64,000 bases of DNA from JAAZIN01 sp964441025 (GTDB lineage: Bacteria; Bacillota; Dethiobacteria; DTU022). A program made the translations under genes and the position numbers. This document shows, one piece after another, positions 42,226 to 50,678 of this stretch. The notes beneath the pieces were generated by a model. That model was not told the origin of the DNA, made no database searches, and saw only the letters and a list, made by a program, of their open reading frames with translations. The first letter of the stretch is position 1; each line of letters begins with the position of its first letter. Location of the stretch: NCBI GenBank assembly GCA_964441025.1, contig CAYTXG010000008.1, positions 1-64,000 of the forward strand. The letters run 5' to 3'.

Positions 42226-43776
42226 ATGCTGGCCAGAGTGTTCTCCTGCACGGTGCTCGGTATTCAAGGGATTCCCCTGGAGGTAGAGGTGGATATCCAC
42301 GGGGGTATGCCTCATTTCGACATCATCGGGCTACCCGATCCCTCGGTTAAGGAGGCAAGGGGGAGAGTCCGTGCCGCCGTGCGCAACAGCGGCTTTAAAT
42401 TTCCCTACGAGAGGGTTACTGTCAACCTGGCTCCGGCAGACCTGCGCAAAGAGGGCCCCGCATTTGATCTGGCCATCGCCCTGGCGCTGCTCGCCGCTTC
42501 GGGACAGATACCCTACACTGAAAAGCTGCGAAAAGCGGTCCTTGTAGGTGAGCTCTCGCTGGACGGGACCCTGCGCCCTGTTCCCGGCACCCTGGCCATG
42601 GCCGCCTCCATCGCAGAATTTGCCGGGCTGGAGGAACCAGTATTCTACCTTCCGGCACCAAACGGAGCCGAAGCGGCGATGATCAAACAGGTGCCGGTAA
42701 AGGGAGTGCGCACCCTTAAGGAGGCGGCAAGGCATTTCTGCGGTTTTCTTTCCATCCCCACGGTGCAGACCCGGCTGGATGAACTGATCGGGCAGGAGCG
42801 GGCGCCCGGCCCCGATTTCAGCGAAGTAAAGGGGCAGGAGACAGCCAAGCGAGCGCTGGAGGTGGCCGCCGCCGGCGGGCATAATATTTTGCTGTACGGC
42901 CCCCCGGGCAGCGGCAAGACAATGCTGGCTCGACGCCTGCCGGGGATCCTGCCTGCCCCTACGCTTGATGAAATTCTCGAAATAACCCGCATCCACAGTA
43001 TTGCAGGCCGGCTGCCGCCGGAGCGGCCCCTGGTCATGGAGCGCCCCTTCCGCAGCCCCCATCACGGCGCCTCGGCCGCCGGGATCATCGGGGGAGGCAG
43101 GATGCCCCGGCCTGGCGAAGTAAGCCTGGCCCACCGCGGCGTCCTCTTTTTCGACGAGCTGCCCGAATACAGCCGCGATCTGCTTGAGGCTTTGCGACAG
43201 CCGCTGGAGGATAGGATGGTCACAGTGACCCGCGTTTCCGCAACGCTCACCTACCCCGCAGATTTCATGTTTGTAGCTTCGGCCAACCCCTGTCAGTGCG
43301 GTTTTCTCAATGACCCCTTTCACATCTGCCGCTGCAGCCCGGCAGCGGTGCAGCGCTACCGCTCCCGCCTTTCAGGGCCGCTGCTGGACCGCATTGATCT
43401 GCAGGTGGAGGTGCCCCGGATCAACTATGAGCAGCTCCAGCAGGAGCATGCCGGAGAAAATTCTTGCGCCATTCGCCGCCGCGTGGAGCAGGCCCGCTCC
43501 ATCCAACAGGAGCGCTTTGAAAAACTGTCCATCCTCACCAACGCCCAGATGCGCAGCCGCCACCTGGCCAGGTTCTGCCCGCTCACGGACGAAGCCCGCA
43601 GCCTGCTCCGGCAGGCCTACCGCAGCCTGGGCCTCTCCATGCGCGCCCACGACCGCATCATCAAGGTGTCCCGCACCATCGCCGATCTGGCCGGCGCCGG
43701 ATCTGTCGAATCGCCCCACATCGCCGAAGCAGTCCAGTACCGCAGCCTGGACCGTATTGACAGGACAGCTCTCTAG
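42226..43776 (+). CDS. YifB/ComM-family Mg-chelatase-like AAA ATPase
   Basis: A 516-residue protein: an N-terminal Lon-protease-like ChlI domain (about 20-145), AAA+ core with Walker A YGPPGSGKTMLARRLPGILP, Walker B VLFFDELPEYS, and a C-terminal Mg-chelatase helical domain with a four-Cys element (CQCG...CRCS). ComM homologues act as branch-migration helicases in natural transformation, which fits the presence of dprA. The GAGGAGG site supports the start. Confidence 0.93.
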   Translation: MLARVFSCTVLGIQGIPLEVEVDIHGGMPHFDIIGLPDPSVKEARGRVRAAVRNSGFKFPYERVTVNLAPADLRKEGPAFDLAIALALLAASGQIPYTEKLRKAVLVGELSLDGTLRPVPGTLAMAASIAEFAGLEEPVFYLPAPNGAEAAMIKQVPVKGVRTLKEAARHFCGFLSIPTVQTRLDELIGQERAPGPDFSEVKGQETAKRALEVAAAGGHNILLYGPPGSGKTMLARRLPGILPAPTLDEILEITRIHSIAGRLPPERPLVMERPFRSPHHGASAAGIIGGGRMPRPGEVSLAHRGVLFFDELPEYSRDLLEALRQPLEDRMVTVTRVSATLTYPADFMFVASANPCQCGFLNDPFHICRCSPAAVQRYRSRLSGPLLDRIDLQVEVPRINYEQLQQEHAGENSCAIRRRVEQARSIQQERFEKLSILTNAQMRSRHLARFCPLTDEARSLLRQAYRSLGLSMRAHDRIIKVSRTIADLAGAGSVESPHIAEAVQYRSLDRIDRTAL

Positions 43777-43947
43777 CATGAACGGAAAATCCCTCCCTGG
43801 AGAAAGAAGGAATTAAAAAAGAAAGCATGAAAGATAATCATAGGGGCCCTGGGCCTCTAACCGGAGAGTGTAGAAAACCCGGGAAACACCTGGGAAAAAG
43901 TTCGCCCCAACCGGAACCGAACAGGCAATTGCGCAGTACAATTTAAG

Positions 43948-44008
43948 ATCATGGGAACCGTCCCCTTGATATACAATTTTATATCATGGGAACCGTCCCC
44001 TTGATATA
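43948..44008. repeat. two ATATCATGGGAACCGTCCCC direct repeats
   Basis: Units at 43948-43973 and 43983-44008, each ATCATGGGAACCGTCCCCTTGATATA, a palindrome with ATATCA/TGATAT ends. The reverse complement contains the core TCAAGGGGACGGT shared with the 14328 and 39177 repeats. They fill the gap between yifB and the amidotransferase-like gene; nothing else is seen in 43777-44029. Confidence 0.85.
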
Positions 44009-44029
44009 TTAAGGGGGAAGTGATTCACG

Positions 44030-44788
44030 ATGTGGTGGCAGAAGCCGCTATTCTGGTTGATCATGGCGCTGGTTGTGATCCTGATTTTGATCCGGGCCAC
44101 GGATCTGCTTCGCCGGCAGATGGTGCGCGGGCTGTTCTGGCGGCCGAAAGCTGTGGTCCCGGAAAAGCAAACAATAGTCATTATTGATCCCATGCTCAAG
44201 CCCCCGGAAAAGAATCTTTTGGTGAACCCGGCTTACTGCCTGGCCGATTACGTCATGCAGCTGGCCGATGTAAATATTGATCTTATCCATTATCCCGGGG
44301 CGGATAAAATGCGGGTGATGCGGCATGACCCTGTCTGCGTTCTCATCTCCGGTCTCATCGCGCCCTGGACCGATTACAAGCCGGCGGATCTGGAAGCGGT
44401 ATTCGGCTTCCTGAGGGAAGCATCCCTCCCTGTTCTCGGTATCTGCGGGGGGCACCAGGTCATCGGCCGGGCCTTCGGCGTCCCGGTGGCGCCCATGGAG
44501 GGCCGGGAACTGGGCTACAGCAGGGTGGAGCTGTTAAAAGATGATCCCCTGCTGGAAAATCTGCACAGCCCCATTACTGTATTCAACTGGCACCATGAAG
44601 AGGTCAAGGAAATGCCCGCCGGTTTTGACCTGCTCGGTTCGAGCAAACTCTGCCCCATCCAAATTATCCGGCACCGCGGCAAAGAGATCTACGGGGTCCA
44701 GTTTCACCCCGAGCTTTCGGGACGAAAAGCCGACGGCAGACTGCTGTTGATCAATTTTCTGCGCCACTCCGGTGTCGCACTCCGCTGA
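44030..44788 (+). CDS. membrane-anchored class I glutamine-amidotransferase-like protein
   Basis: A 252-residue protein: one N-terminal transmembrane helix (about 7-24), a basic linker, then a GATase1 domain with an intact triad C139 (GICGGHQ), H226 and E228 (QFHPE). Soluble relatives hydrolyse glutamine for a synthase partner or cleave gamma-glutamyl bonds. A membrane anchor is unusual, and no synthase is adjacent. A GGGGGAAGTGA site precedes the ATG. Confidence 0.8.
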   Translation: MWWQKPLFWLIMALVVILILIRATDLLRRQMVRGLFWRPKAVVPEKQTIVIIDPMLKPPEKNLLVNPAYCLADYVMQLADVNIDLIHYPGADKMRVMRHDPVCVLISGLIAPWTDYKPADLEAVFGFLREASLPVLGICGGHQVIGRAFGVPVAPMEGRELGYSRVELLKDDPLLENLHSPITVFNWHHEEVKEMPAGFDLLGSSKLCPIQIIRHRGKEIYGVQFHPELSGRKADGRLLLINFLRHSGVALR

Positions 44789-44838
44789 CGCTCCGAAAAA
44801 CAGGGCGGCGGGATATCCACAGGTAACGCCCTTTAAGC

Positions 44839-44881
44839 AGGGCCGGCCCGGCTGATTCCCCTGGTCCGGCCCTTTCCTTTC
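44839..44881 (+). terminator. intrinsic terminator after the amidotransferase-like gene
   Basis: AGGGCCGG (44839-44846) pairs with CCGGCCCT (44866-44873), followed by TTCCTTTC. Confidence 0.6.
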
Positions 44882-44995
44882 AGCGTCTCCCACCCGCCGG
44901 GGGTAAATGCCGCAAACACTCAGCAGCGGGGCCCTGCATTCTCATCCATCTGCCCGGCACACAAGATCGTTCAAGATCTAGATCTGTCTATGGTA

Positions 44996-45046
44996 TTGAC
45001 AAAGTAACAATTGTTTAATACAATTAATTAAAATGACCGAACGGTC
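44996..45046 (+). promoter_or_regulatory. promoter and TetR operator of the tetR-SDR operon
   Basis: TTGACA (44996-45001), a 17-bp spacer and TACAAT (45019-45024). Just past the start site lies the palindrome GACCGAACGGTC (45035-45046), the kind of operator many TetR proteins bind, so the regulator probably represses its own operon. Confidence 0.7.
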
Positions 45047-45063
45047 TAGGGCGGGGGAAGAAA

Positions 45064-45687
45064 ATGACTCCGGCAGCGGGGATGAAGATTAAGCCAAGAG
45101 GGCATGAAACCAGGGCAGCAATCCTGGATGCGGCCGCCGCTTGCTTCGCCGAAAACGGCTACGCCGGGACGGGTGTTGCTGAAATCTGCAGGCGCGCCGG
45201 CATCAGCAAAGGCACGCTGTACTACCATTTTGAAAACAAACAGGCTCTTTTTCTTGAACTCGTGGATATCCAGCTGGCCCATTTTGAGGAGGCCCTGGAT
45301 AGAGCAGCCCGCGATACTGCAAATATACCGGAAAGCCTGCTCAATCTCTCACATCTCGTGCAGGAGCTTATTCAGTCGGATGATACGCGGGCGGGCATCT
45401 TCCTGGAAATATGGGCCCAGGCCAACCGCGATCAAATTGTGCGCGAAGCATCCCGCGCCGCTTTTCAGCGTTTTGAGGATATTTTCGCCGCATTGATCCA
45501 GCGCGGGATTGACGAGGGAACACTCGAAGTATCTGATCCCGTTGCAGGCGCCAGGGCAATTCTCTCCATTGCCGCAGGGACCCTGCTGCGCAGCCTGCTC
45601 GACGCCGGGAAAGCCGATTGGGGCAAAGTTACCGAAGAAAGTATGCGAATTCTAATCAACGGATTAAGCGGAGGTCGATGTAAATGA
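45064..45687 (+). CDS. TetR-family transcriptional regulator
   Basis: A 207-residue repressor with an N-terminal HTH (ILDAAAACFAENGYAGTGVAEICRRAG, trimmed, then KGTLYYHFENKQALF) and a C-terminal helical ligand domain resembling the TetR_C of FadR/YfiR-type regulators. The start follows GGGGGAAG. Its stop overlaps the next start by ATGA. An inducer cannot be deduced, but the SDR partner suggests a lipid- or steroid-like ligand. Confidence 0.88.
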   Translation: MTPAAGMKIKPRGHETRAAILDAAAACFAENGYAGTGVAEICRRAGISKGTLYYHFENKQALFLELVDIQLAHFEEALDRAARDTANIPESLLNLSHLVQELIQSDDTRAGIFLEIWAQANRDQIVREASRAAFQRFEDIFAALIQRGIDEGTLEVSDPVAGARAILSIAAGTLLRSLLDAGKADWGKVTEESMRILINGLSGGRCK

Positions 45688-46727
45688 TTTTAGTAACTGG
45701 AGCAACGGGCCATATCGGAAATGTACTGATCCGGGAGCTGGTCGGAAGAGGCGAACAGGTGAGGGCCCTTGTCTTACCGGGCGAGCCCTGCGATTCCTTG
45801 AGCGGACTGCCCATAGAAATGGTGGTGGGCAATATACTTGACCCCGGCACCCTGGATCGCTGGATGCGCGGGGTAAGACTGGTTTACCATCTAGCCGGGA
45901 TCATCTCCATCATGCCCGGTGACGGGGAGCTCATGTCCCGGGTGAATGTGGAAGGGGCCCGTAATGTGGCCCGGGCTGCGCTTAAGGCAAAGGTTAAAAG
46001 GATGGTTCACACCGCTTCCGTCCATGCCTTTCGAAGAGAGCCTCACGGCGTGGTCATGGATGAAAGGACCCCTCCCTCCCTCGACGGCAGCGCCGGAGCC
46101 TATGACCGGACCAAGGCCGAAGGGGTGCAGGCTGTGCTGAAGGTAGTCGAAGAGGGCCTGGACGCAGTCATCGTCTGCCCCAGCGGGATTATCGGGCCCC
46201 ATGATTACCTTGGCTCGGAGATGGGGCAGCTGGTGAAGACATTTGCCACCTCCCCCATACCCTTTATCATTGACGGAGCCTATGATTTTGTCGATGTGCG
46301 GGATGTTGTTCAGGGAATGATCCTGGCTGCAGAAAAGGGCCGCAGCGGTGAAAAATATATTCTTTCCGGAGAGCAGATATCGCTGCGCGGGCTTCTCAAA
46401 ACAACACAGCAGATTACAGGAATTCGGACGCCGTCAGTGGCGGTGCCCATCAGGATGGCCCTGTTTTTCTCCAGGTATACGCAGCATCTGTACCGGTGGT
46501 TCAGGAAGACGCCTCAATTTACAACCTATTCGCTGAAAACAGTGGTCGATAATTCCCGCTTTAGCCGGAGAAAGGCCGAGGAAGAGCTGGGCTACAGCCC
46601 CCGTCCGCTGGAGGAATCAATCCGGGACTACCTGGCCTGGCGCAGCGAGTACTATCAGAGTTATTATGGTCAGAAACCTTCCAGAGCCAAATCCCGCTCC
46701 TGGAAAGCGAGCAAAGCCGAAAACTAG
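45684..46727 (+). CDS. NAD(P)-dependent epimerase/dehydratase (extended SDR)
   Basis: A 347-residue Rossmann protein: TGATGHIGNVL binds the cofactor, YHLAG, HTASVHAF and the catalytic YDRTK (YxxxK) follow, then a substrate domain with PSGIIGPHDYLGSEMG. The extended SDR group includes dihydroflavonol-4-reductase-like and 3-beta-HSD-like enzymes; the substrate is unknown. It is translationally coupled to the TetR gene. The C-terminus ends in a basic SRAKSRSWKASK tail. Confidence 0.87.
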   Translation: MILVTGATGHIGNVLIRELVGRGEQVRALVLPGEPCDSLSGLPIEMVVGNILDPGTLDRWMRGVRLVYHLAGIISIMPGDGELMSRVNVEGARNVARAALKAKVKRMVHTASVHAFRREPHGVVMDERTPPSLDGSAGAYDRTKAEGVQAVLKVVEEGLDAVIVCPSGIIGPHDYLGSEMGQLVKTFATSPIPFIIDGAYDFVDVRDVVQGMILAAEKGRSGEKYILSGEQISLRGLLKTTQQITGIRTPSVAVPIRMALFFSRYTQHLYRWFRKTPQFTTYSLKTVVDNSRFSRRKAEEELGYSPRPLEESIRDYLAWRSEYYQSYYGQKPSRAKSRSWKASKAEN

Positions 46728-46909
46728 CCACCGGGCAGGGGTGCGGCAGGAGCTGTCCTGACGCCCTTTGCGGATCTGAATATGATCCGGGCAATGTAAT
46801 TTCAGCTGCCGTGATTGGCGGGCTGGATGCAGGGCTGCAGCCGTGTCTGTACCAGCAGCGGCAGCTGCAGGCACAGGCCGGCAAAGGGATAGAAAGGGTG
46901 AAAGAAAAC

Positions 46910-46974
46910 GGTTATGGGGCGGCCGCCAGGTTCTTCCAGACACTGCCCACCCCATAACCTTTCTTACCTTTTTT
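46910..46974. terminator. bidirectional terminator between SDR and sleB genes
   Basis: GGTTATGGGG (46910-46919) pairs with CCCCATAACC (46950-46959). On the plus strand it is followed by TTTCTTACCTTTTTT; on the minus strand by GTTTTCTTTC. The genes converge here. Confidence 0.7.
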
Positions 46975-47758
46975 AGCGGAAGAAAACGTGGTTGCCGATA
47001 ACGGTGGTCACCGGCTGCATCCGCACCCACTGGTTGGTGGTCTTGGCCGGATTGTAGAAGCCTGTTGCTCCCCAGGAAGGGTCGGCGCCGTTCAGGGCGT
47101 CCCCGACAGCGCGGTATGCACTTTCACCTGCTGCCAGGTTGATTCTGCCGTCCTGCACCGGCGAGTACTGGTAGTAACCGTCACAGACCTGCAGAATGAC
47201 ACCGCGCACTGAATTGGGGTAACGGCTGTCCTTGACGCGGTTTAAAACAGTGGCGGCAACGGCCACCTGTCCCGTGTAGGGCTCTCCCGCAGACTCTGAG
47301 TGCACCAGGCGGGCGAAAAGATCCAGATCCGCATTTGACAGCCCATGGTCGCCCCGCGAGAGCGGGGGGCTCGTTGCGGAGCCGCCGCCGCTGATCCCTT
47401 CGCCGGGTATATTCAGGATCTGCCCGGGGTAAATCAGTTCGGGATCGGCCAGCATGCTCGCTGCGGCAAGCGCCGCCACGCTGGAGCCGTAATGTTGCGA
47501 AATCAACCAGAGCGTCTCACCCGGCGCCACCCTGTGTTTCCCAGGGATCGACAACTTCTGCCCGCTGTAAATCAAATCGGAATTGGCCAGGTTGTTGGCG
47601 CCGACGATATCCGCCACCGTGGTGTCATATTTTTGGGAGATCAGCCAAACCGTTTCGCCCGGTACCACGGTATGACTGAGCGCAGCTTCAACCGCCCCGG
47701 AGCCGGCAAACAGAAGAAGTAGCGCCGCTAGAAAAACTGTTTTGAATGGCTTGAACAT
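46973..47758 (-). CDS. LysM-containing SleB-type cell-wall hydrolase
   Basis: About 261 residues: a signal peptide (FLAALLLLFAGSGAVEA), two LysM peptidoglycan-binding modules (about 30-72 and 75-118), a Gly/Ser linker and a C-terminal hydrolase_2 (SleB/CwlJ) domain with DLDLFARLVHSESAGEPYTG and AVAATVLNRV. It cleaves cortex or wall peptidoglycan. I start at the ATG at 47758, after AGGAGG; a frame open to 47842 would run into the riboswitch aptamer. It is controlled by a c-di-AMP riboswitch. Confidence 0.9.
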   Translation of the reverse strand: MFKPFKTVFLAALLLLFAGSGAVEAALSHTVVPGETVWLISQKYDTTVADIVGANNLANSDLIYSGQKLSIPGKHRVAPGETLWLISQHYGSSVAALAAASMLADPELIYPGQILNIPGEGISGGGSATSPPLSRGDHGLSNADLDLFARLVHSESAGEPYTGQVAVAATVLNRVKDSRYPNSVRGVILQVCDGYYQYSPVQDGRINLAAGESAYRAVGDALNGADPSWGATGFYNPAKTTNQWVRMQPVTTVIGNHVFFR

Positions 47759-47781
47759 TAAGTAAGCATCCTCCTCTTTTT

Positions 47782-47883
47782 CGCCTCCGGGGTTAGCTGA
47801 CGGGTTGGGGATGGGAGCCTCCCCCCGCACGATGCGGTTCACCCCAAATCATTTTGGTTTCCCCGTAGTTTCCATTCGGCGAT
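47782..47883 (-). promoter_or_regulatory. c-di-AMP riboswitch (ydaO/yuaA type)
   Basis: On the minus strand the aptamer runs from TCGCCGAATGG through GGGGAAACCAA and TTTGGGGTGAACCG to the 3' block CAACCCGTCAGCTAACCCCG, closing with GGCGA that pairs with the 5' TCGCC. These match the ydaO consensus. It precedes a cell-wall hydrolase, the commonest target class. In this family c-di-AMP binding usually switches expression off. Only 23 nt separate it from the start codon; the ribosome site lies in this gap, so control may act on translation. Confidence 0.88.
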
Positions 47884-47900
47884 ATGTTATGTTAAGAATA

Positions 47901-47929
47901 ATTATAGGGTAAAAAAATAAGCCTGACAA
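47901..47929 (-). promoter_or_regulatory. promoter of the riboswitch-sleB transcript
   Basis: TTGTCA (47924-47929), a 17-bp spacer and TATAAT (47901-47906) on the minus strand. The -35 lies inside the terminator hairpin of the upstream yraN operon. Confidence 0.75.
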
Positions 47930-47940
47930 ACAGGCTTATC
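47911..47940 (-). terminator. intrinsic terminator of the yraN operon
   Basis: Minus strand: GATAAGCCTG-TTTGT-CAGGCTTAT followed by TTTTTT. It ends the long housekeeping run that finishes with yraN and shares bases with the next promoter. Confidence 0.85.
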
Positions 47941-48046
47941 CGGGGTATGTCTAGATGATTGTTAAGGTTTGATAACATTATGTTAACATCATGTCATTAT
48001 TGGACTTTCTCGCGCACATGGTAATATAGGAGAAGTTCAGTTAATT

Positions 48047-48415
48047 TTATCCGACAATGTTCCGGTAATGGCGCAGGCTCTTCAGGGCCATGTTCCCCCG
48101 CTCCAGATGCACAGCAATAAAATCGAAACGGCAGGACACCTCTTCCCCGTAGCGGGACTGCATAAAGTGAAGGGCGGTTTTCTTTAGCCGCTCCAGCTTC
48201 TCCGCAGTGATCGATTCTGCCGGCGGGCCGAATGAAGCGCTTGTGCGGGTGCGCACTTCCACAAAAACAGGGATGCTGCCTTGAAAGGCAATGAGATCGA
48301 TCTCGCCGTAAGGGGAGCGGTAGTTAAGCTCGACCACCCGGTAGCCCTTGCGCTGAAGATAGCCGCGGGCGGCCTCTTCCCCGGCCTTCCCCACCTGCTG
48401 CCGCCGCCGCGTCAT
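48047..48415 (-). CDS. YraN family (UPF0102) endonuclease-like protein
   Basis: A 122-residue restriction-endonuclease-fold protein: GKAGEEAARGYLQRKGY at the start, YGEIDLIA and VFVEVRTR as the PD-(D/E)xK core. Function is uncertain; a nuclease role in repair is presumed. It overlaps rnhB by 4 bp and ends the operon. Confidence 0.9.
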   Translation of the reverse strand: MTRRRQQVGKAGEEAARGYLQRKGYRVVELNYRSPYGEIDLIAFQGSIPVFVEVRTRTSASFGPPAESITAEKLERLKKTALHFMQSRYGEEVSCRFDFIAVHLERGNMALKSLRHYRNIVG

Positions 48416-49197
48416 GATCGGGTATCGCCGGAACCGGCGCAGCGAAAGGAGCGGCGGTGCTCGGGGCAGGGGCCGTGGCGGGCCAGGGCAAGGCGGTGCT
48501 CCTGCGTGCCATAACCCTTGTTCCTGTCAAAGCCGTATTCAGGGTAGAGCCGGTGCAGCTCGAGCATGATCCGGTCCCTGGTCACCTTTGCCACTACCGA
48601 GGCGGCGGCAATGGAGAGGGAGAGCGCATCGCCTCCGCGGATGGCTTTCTGCCGCAGACCGGCATCCCGAATGGGGAAACCGTCCACCAGCACCATGTCG
48701 GGCCTGACAGGAAGGCTCGCCAGGGCACTACGCATGGCCTGCATCACCGCTCCAAAAATATTCAGCCTGTCGATCTCTTCAGGCGAGCAGATGCCCACGG
48801 CGCACCCCGCGGAAACATTCTCAATCTGGACGAAAAGCTCTTCCCGCCGTGCCGCGGTGAGCTGCTTGGAGTCGTTAAGGTAGGTAATAGTCGTGCCCGG
48901 CGGCAGGATCACAGCCGCAGCCACCACCGGCCCGGCCAGAGGCCCCCGCCCGGCCTCATCAACGCCGGCTATATTTTTGATCCCCTGCCGCCAATATATA
49001 TTTTCCTGGCGGAGCATCTTATGTAGCCGGTCCTCTTCCCGGCGCCGGCTCTCCTCTCTCCGCCGGTGGCGCTCCAGCAGGAGACGGGCGCCGCGCCGCC
49101 GGTCCCCCAGCAGCAGCGCTTCCTCCGTTGGGCTTAAAGTTTCCCTCGCCTCCAGAAATGCGGCCAGCTCCTCAAGAGTCATCGTGCTTAGCGGCAC
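48412..49197 (-). CDS. rnhB: ribonuclease HII
   Basis: Cleaves RNA in RNA/DNA hybrids, including single ribonucleotides in DNA. The active-site residues are seen in GVDEAGRGPLAGP (Asp-Glu), DSKQLTAARRE and the later Asp in MVLVDGFPI. An N-terminal helical extension of about 70 residues is typical of Firmicutes RNase HII. The GTG at 49197 has a GGAGGGGGG site and gives the usual 261 aa; the frame is open to 49275. Confidence 0.92.
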   Translation of the reverse strand: MPLSTMTLEELAAFLEARETLSPTEEALLLGDRRRGARLLLERHRRREESRRREEDRLHKMLRQENIYWRQGIKNIAGVDEAGRGPLAGPVVAAAVILPPGTTITYLNDSKQLTAARREELFVQIENVSAGCAVGICSPEEIDRLNIFGAVMQAMRSALASLPVRPDMVLVDGFPIRDAGLRQKAIRGGDALSLSIAAASVVAKVTRDRIMLELHRLYPEYGFDRNKGYGTQEHRLALARHGPCPEHRRSFRCAGSGDTRS

Positions 49198-49291
49198 CTC
49201 TGTTCCCCCCTCCAGGGCCGGATTTTCGGCAAGCCCCCGGTGCCCGGCAGGCCCGCCGCCACTGTTGTCCGGCATCCTGATCAGCTTTGAA

Positions 49292-50125
49292 CTAGCCCGG
49301 CGGCTCTTCCAGGGAGAGGCGGCCCAGCTCCCCCGCCTGATAGTCGCGCAGCAGAAGCGCCGCCGCGCGGTCCAGATCTATCTTCCCAGCCGGCAAAAGG
49401 CAACCGCGGATAGTCCCTATCTGCCGGAGCACAGCCTCGGGCTCACCCCGCCCCAACCCGGTATAGCGCTGCTGCAGACGCGCCGCCTTGCCCCGCTCCA
49501 GGAAGTAGCGCAGCAGCCACAGGGCGCTCCGCCGGCAGTCAATGTTGCCCGGGGGCAGCGCCCCAATTGCCGCCAGCGGGAAAACTGCTTCCGGTGACAA
49601 AACAGGCGGCAGGACACCGGGGGTATCAAGCAGCTCCACCTCCGGCATGATCCTGATCCATTGCAGCCCCCTGGTGACGCCGGGCCGGTCGCCCGTTCTG
49701 GCAGCGGCCTTTCCGACAAGGTAATTGATCAGCGTAGACTTGCCCACATTGGGAATGCCCACGATGACCAGGCGCAGCGACCTTTTAAAGCGGCTGCTGC
49801 GGAGTCTTCGCTCCTGCGTCTTGAGGCGGTTCAAAAATGAACTCAGAGTCCGGGGCATGTGTACGCTTGAGGGCAGCGCCTGAAATCCGCTCTCCCGGTA
49901 ATAGGAAAGCCAGCGGGCATTTACACTGTCCTCTCCCCCGTCGGCTTTGTGAAGCAAAATTATTCCCTGTTTCCCTTTACTCAAGCGGTATAGTTCCAGA
50001 TTACGGCTGCTCGAGGGAGCCCGTGCATCGACAAGCTCCACAACGAGATCAACAAGCCCCAGGTCTTTTTCCAGGCGGCGGAGGGCCCGGGCCATGCTCC
50101 CGGGGTACCACTGTCCTTTACTCAA
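49292..50125 (-). CDS. rbgA: ribosome biogenesis GTPase RbgA (YlqF)
   Basis: A 277-residue circularly permuted GTPase that helps late 50S assembly (incorporation of L16 and others). The G4 motif (LLHKAD, NKxD-like) precedes G1 (GIPNVGKST) and G3 (LLDTPGVL). A C-terminal helical domain follows. It overlaps lepB by 4 bp. Confidence 0.93.
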   Translation of the reverse strand: MSKGQWYPGSMARALRRLEKDLGLVDLVVELVDARAPSSSRNLELYRLSKGKQGIILLHKADGGEDSVNARWLSYYRESGFQALPSSVHMPRTLSSFLNRLKTQERRLRSSRFKRSLRLVIVGIPNVGKSTLINYLVGKAAARTGDRPGVTRGLQWIRIMPEVELLDTPGVLPPVLSPEAVFPLAAIGALPPGNIDCRRSALWLLRYFLERGKAARLQQRYTGLGRGEPEAVLRQIGTIRGCLLPAGKIDLDRAAALLLRDYQAGELGRLSLEEPPG

Positions 50126-50655
50126 TTTGCAGCCGCCTGCATCTTGATCAACCTGGCCTGGCCGGGAGGCCAGTACACCAGCATGGCTCTGCCTTCAATC
50201 CTCTCCAGGGAGATGAAGCCCACGCTGGGATCCCTGCTGTCCTTGCTGTTCCGCCGGTAGTCACCCATGACAAAAACAGAGCCCGGAGGCACCTCCACCG
50301 GCCCGTAATCCTGCATATCCATCTCCTGGGGAAGATAAGGCTCGTCCAGCGCCTTCGAGTTGCAGTAAACCAGCCCCTCCCGGATTTCGATCACATCGCC
50401 GCCAAGCCCGACCACACGCTTCACATAATCGGTGCCTTGCGAATATCTGAAGACGATAATATCCCCGCGCTGCGGCTGGTCAAAACAGTAGACAAACTTG
50501 TTCACGATGAGATACTCGTGATCTTTCAATGTGGGGTACATGGAACCCCCCTCGACCTGAAAGGGTTTGATCAGGAATGAGCGGACCAGCAGCGCCAGAA
50601 CAACAGCGATGGCAATGGAGCGGATCCATTCCCAGATTTCCTTTGAGGTGCTCAC
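50122..50655 (-). CDS. lepB: signal peptidase I
   Basis: A 177-residue type I signal peptidase with one N-terminal membrane helix. The catalytic Ser is in EGGSMYPTL and Lys in DYVKRVVGLGGD; the VFVMGDYRRNSKDSRD box completes the site. It is coupled to rbgA and lies 23 bp after rplS, the usual position in Firmicutes. Confidence 0.95.
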   Translation of the reverse strand: MSTSKEIWEWIRSIAIAVVLALLVRSFLIKPFQVEGGSMYPTLKDHEYLIVNKFVYCFDQPQRGDIIVFRYSQGTDYVKRVVGLGGDVIEIREGLVYCNSKALDEPYLPQEMDMQDYGPVEVPPGSVFVMGDYRRNSKDSRDPSVGFISLERIEGRAMLVYWPPGQARLIKMQAAAN

Positions 50656-50678
50656 CTACTACCGCCACCCTTCCCGCT

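Noticed and set aside
46728..46930. Plus-strand open stretch reading VISAAVIGGLDAGLQPCLYQ after the SDR gene
   Set aside because: No start or ribosome site, and it ends in a terminator hairpin; it looks like a chance open frame between convergent genes.
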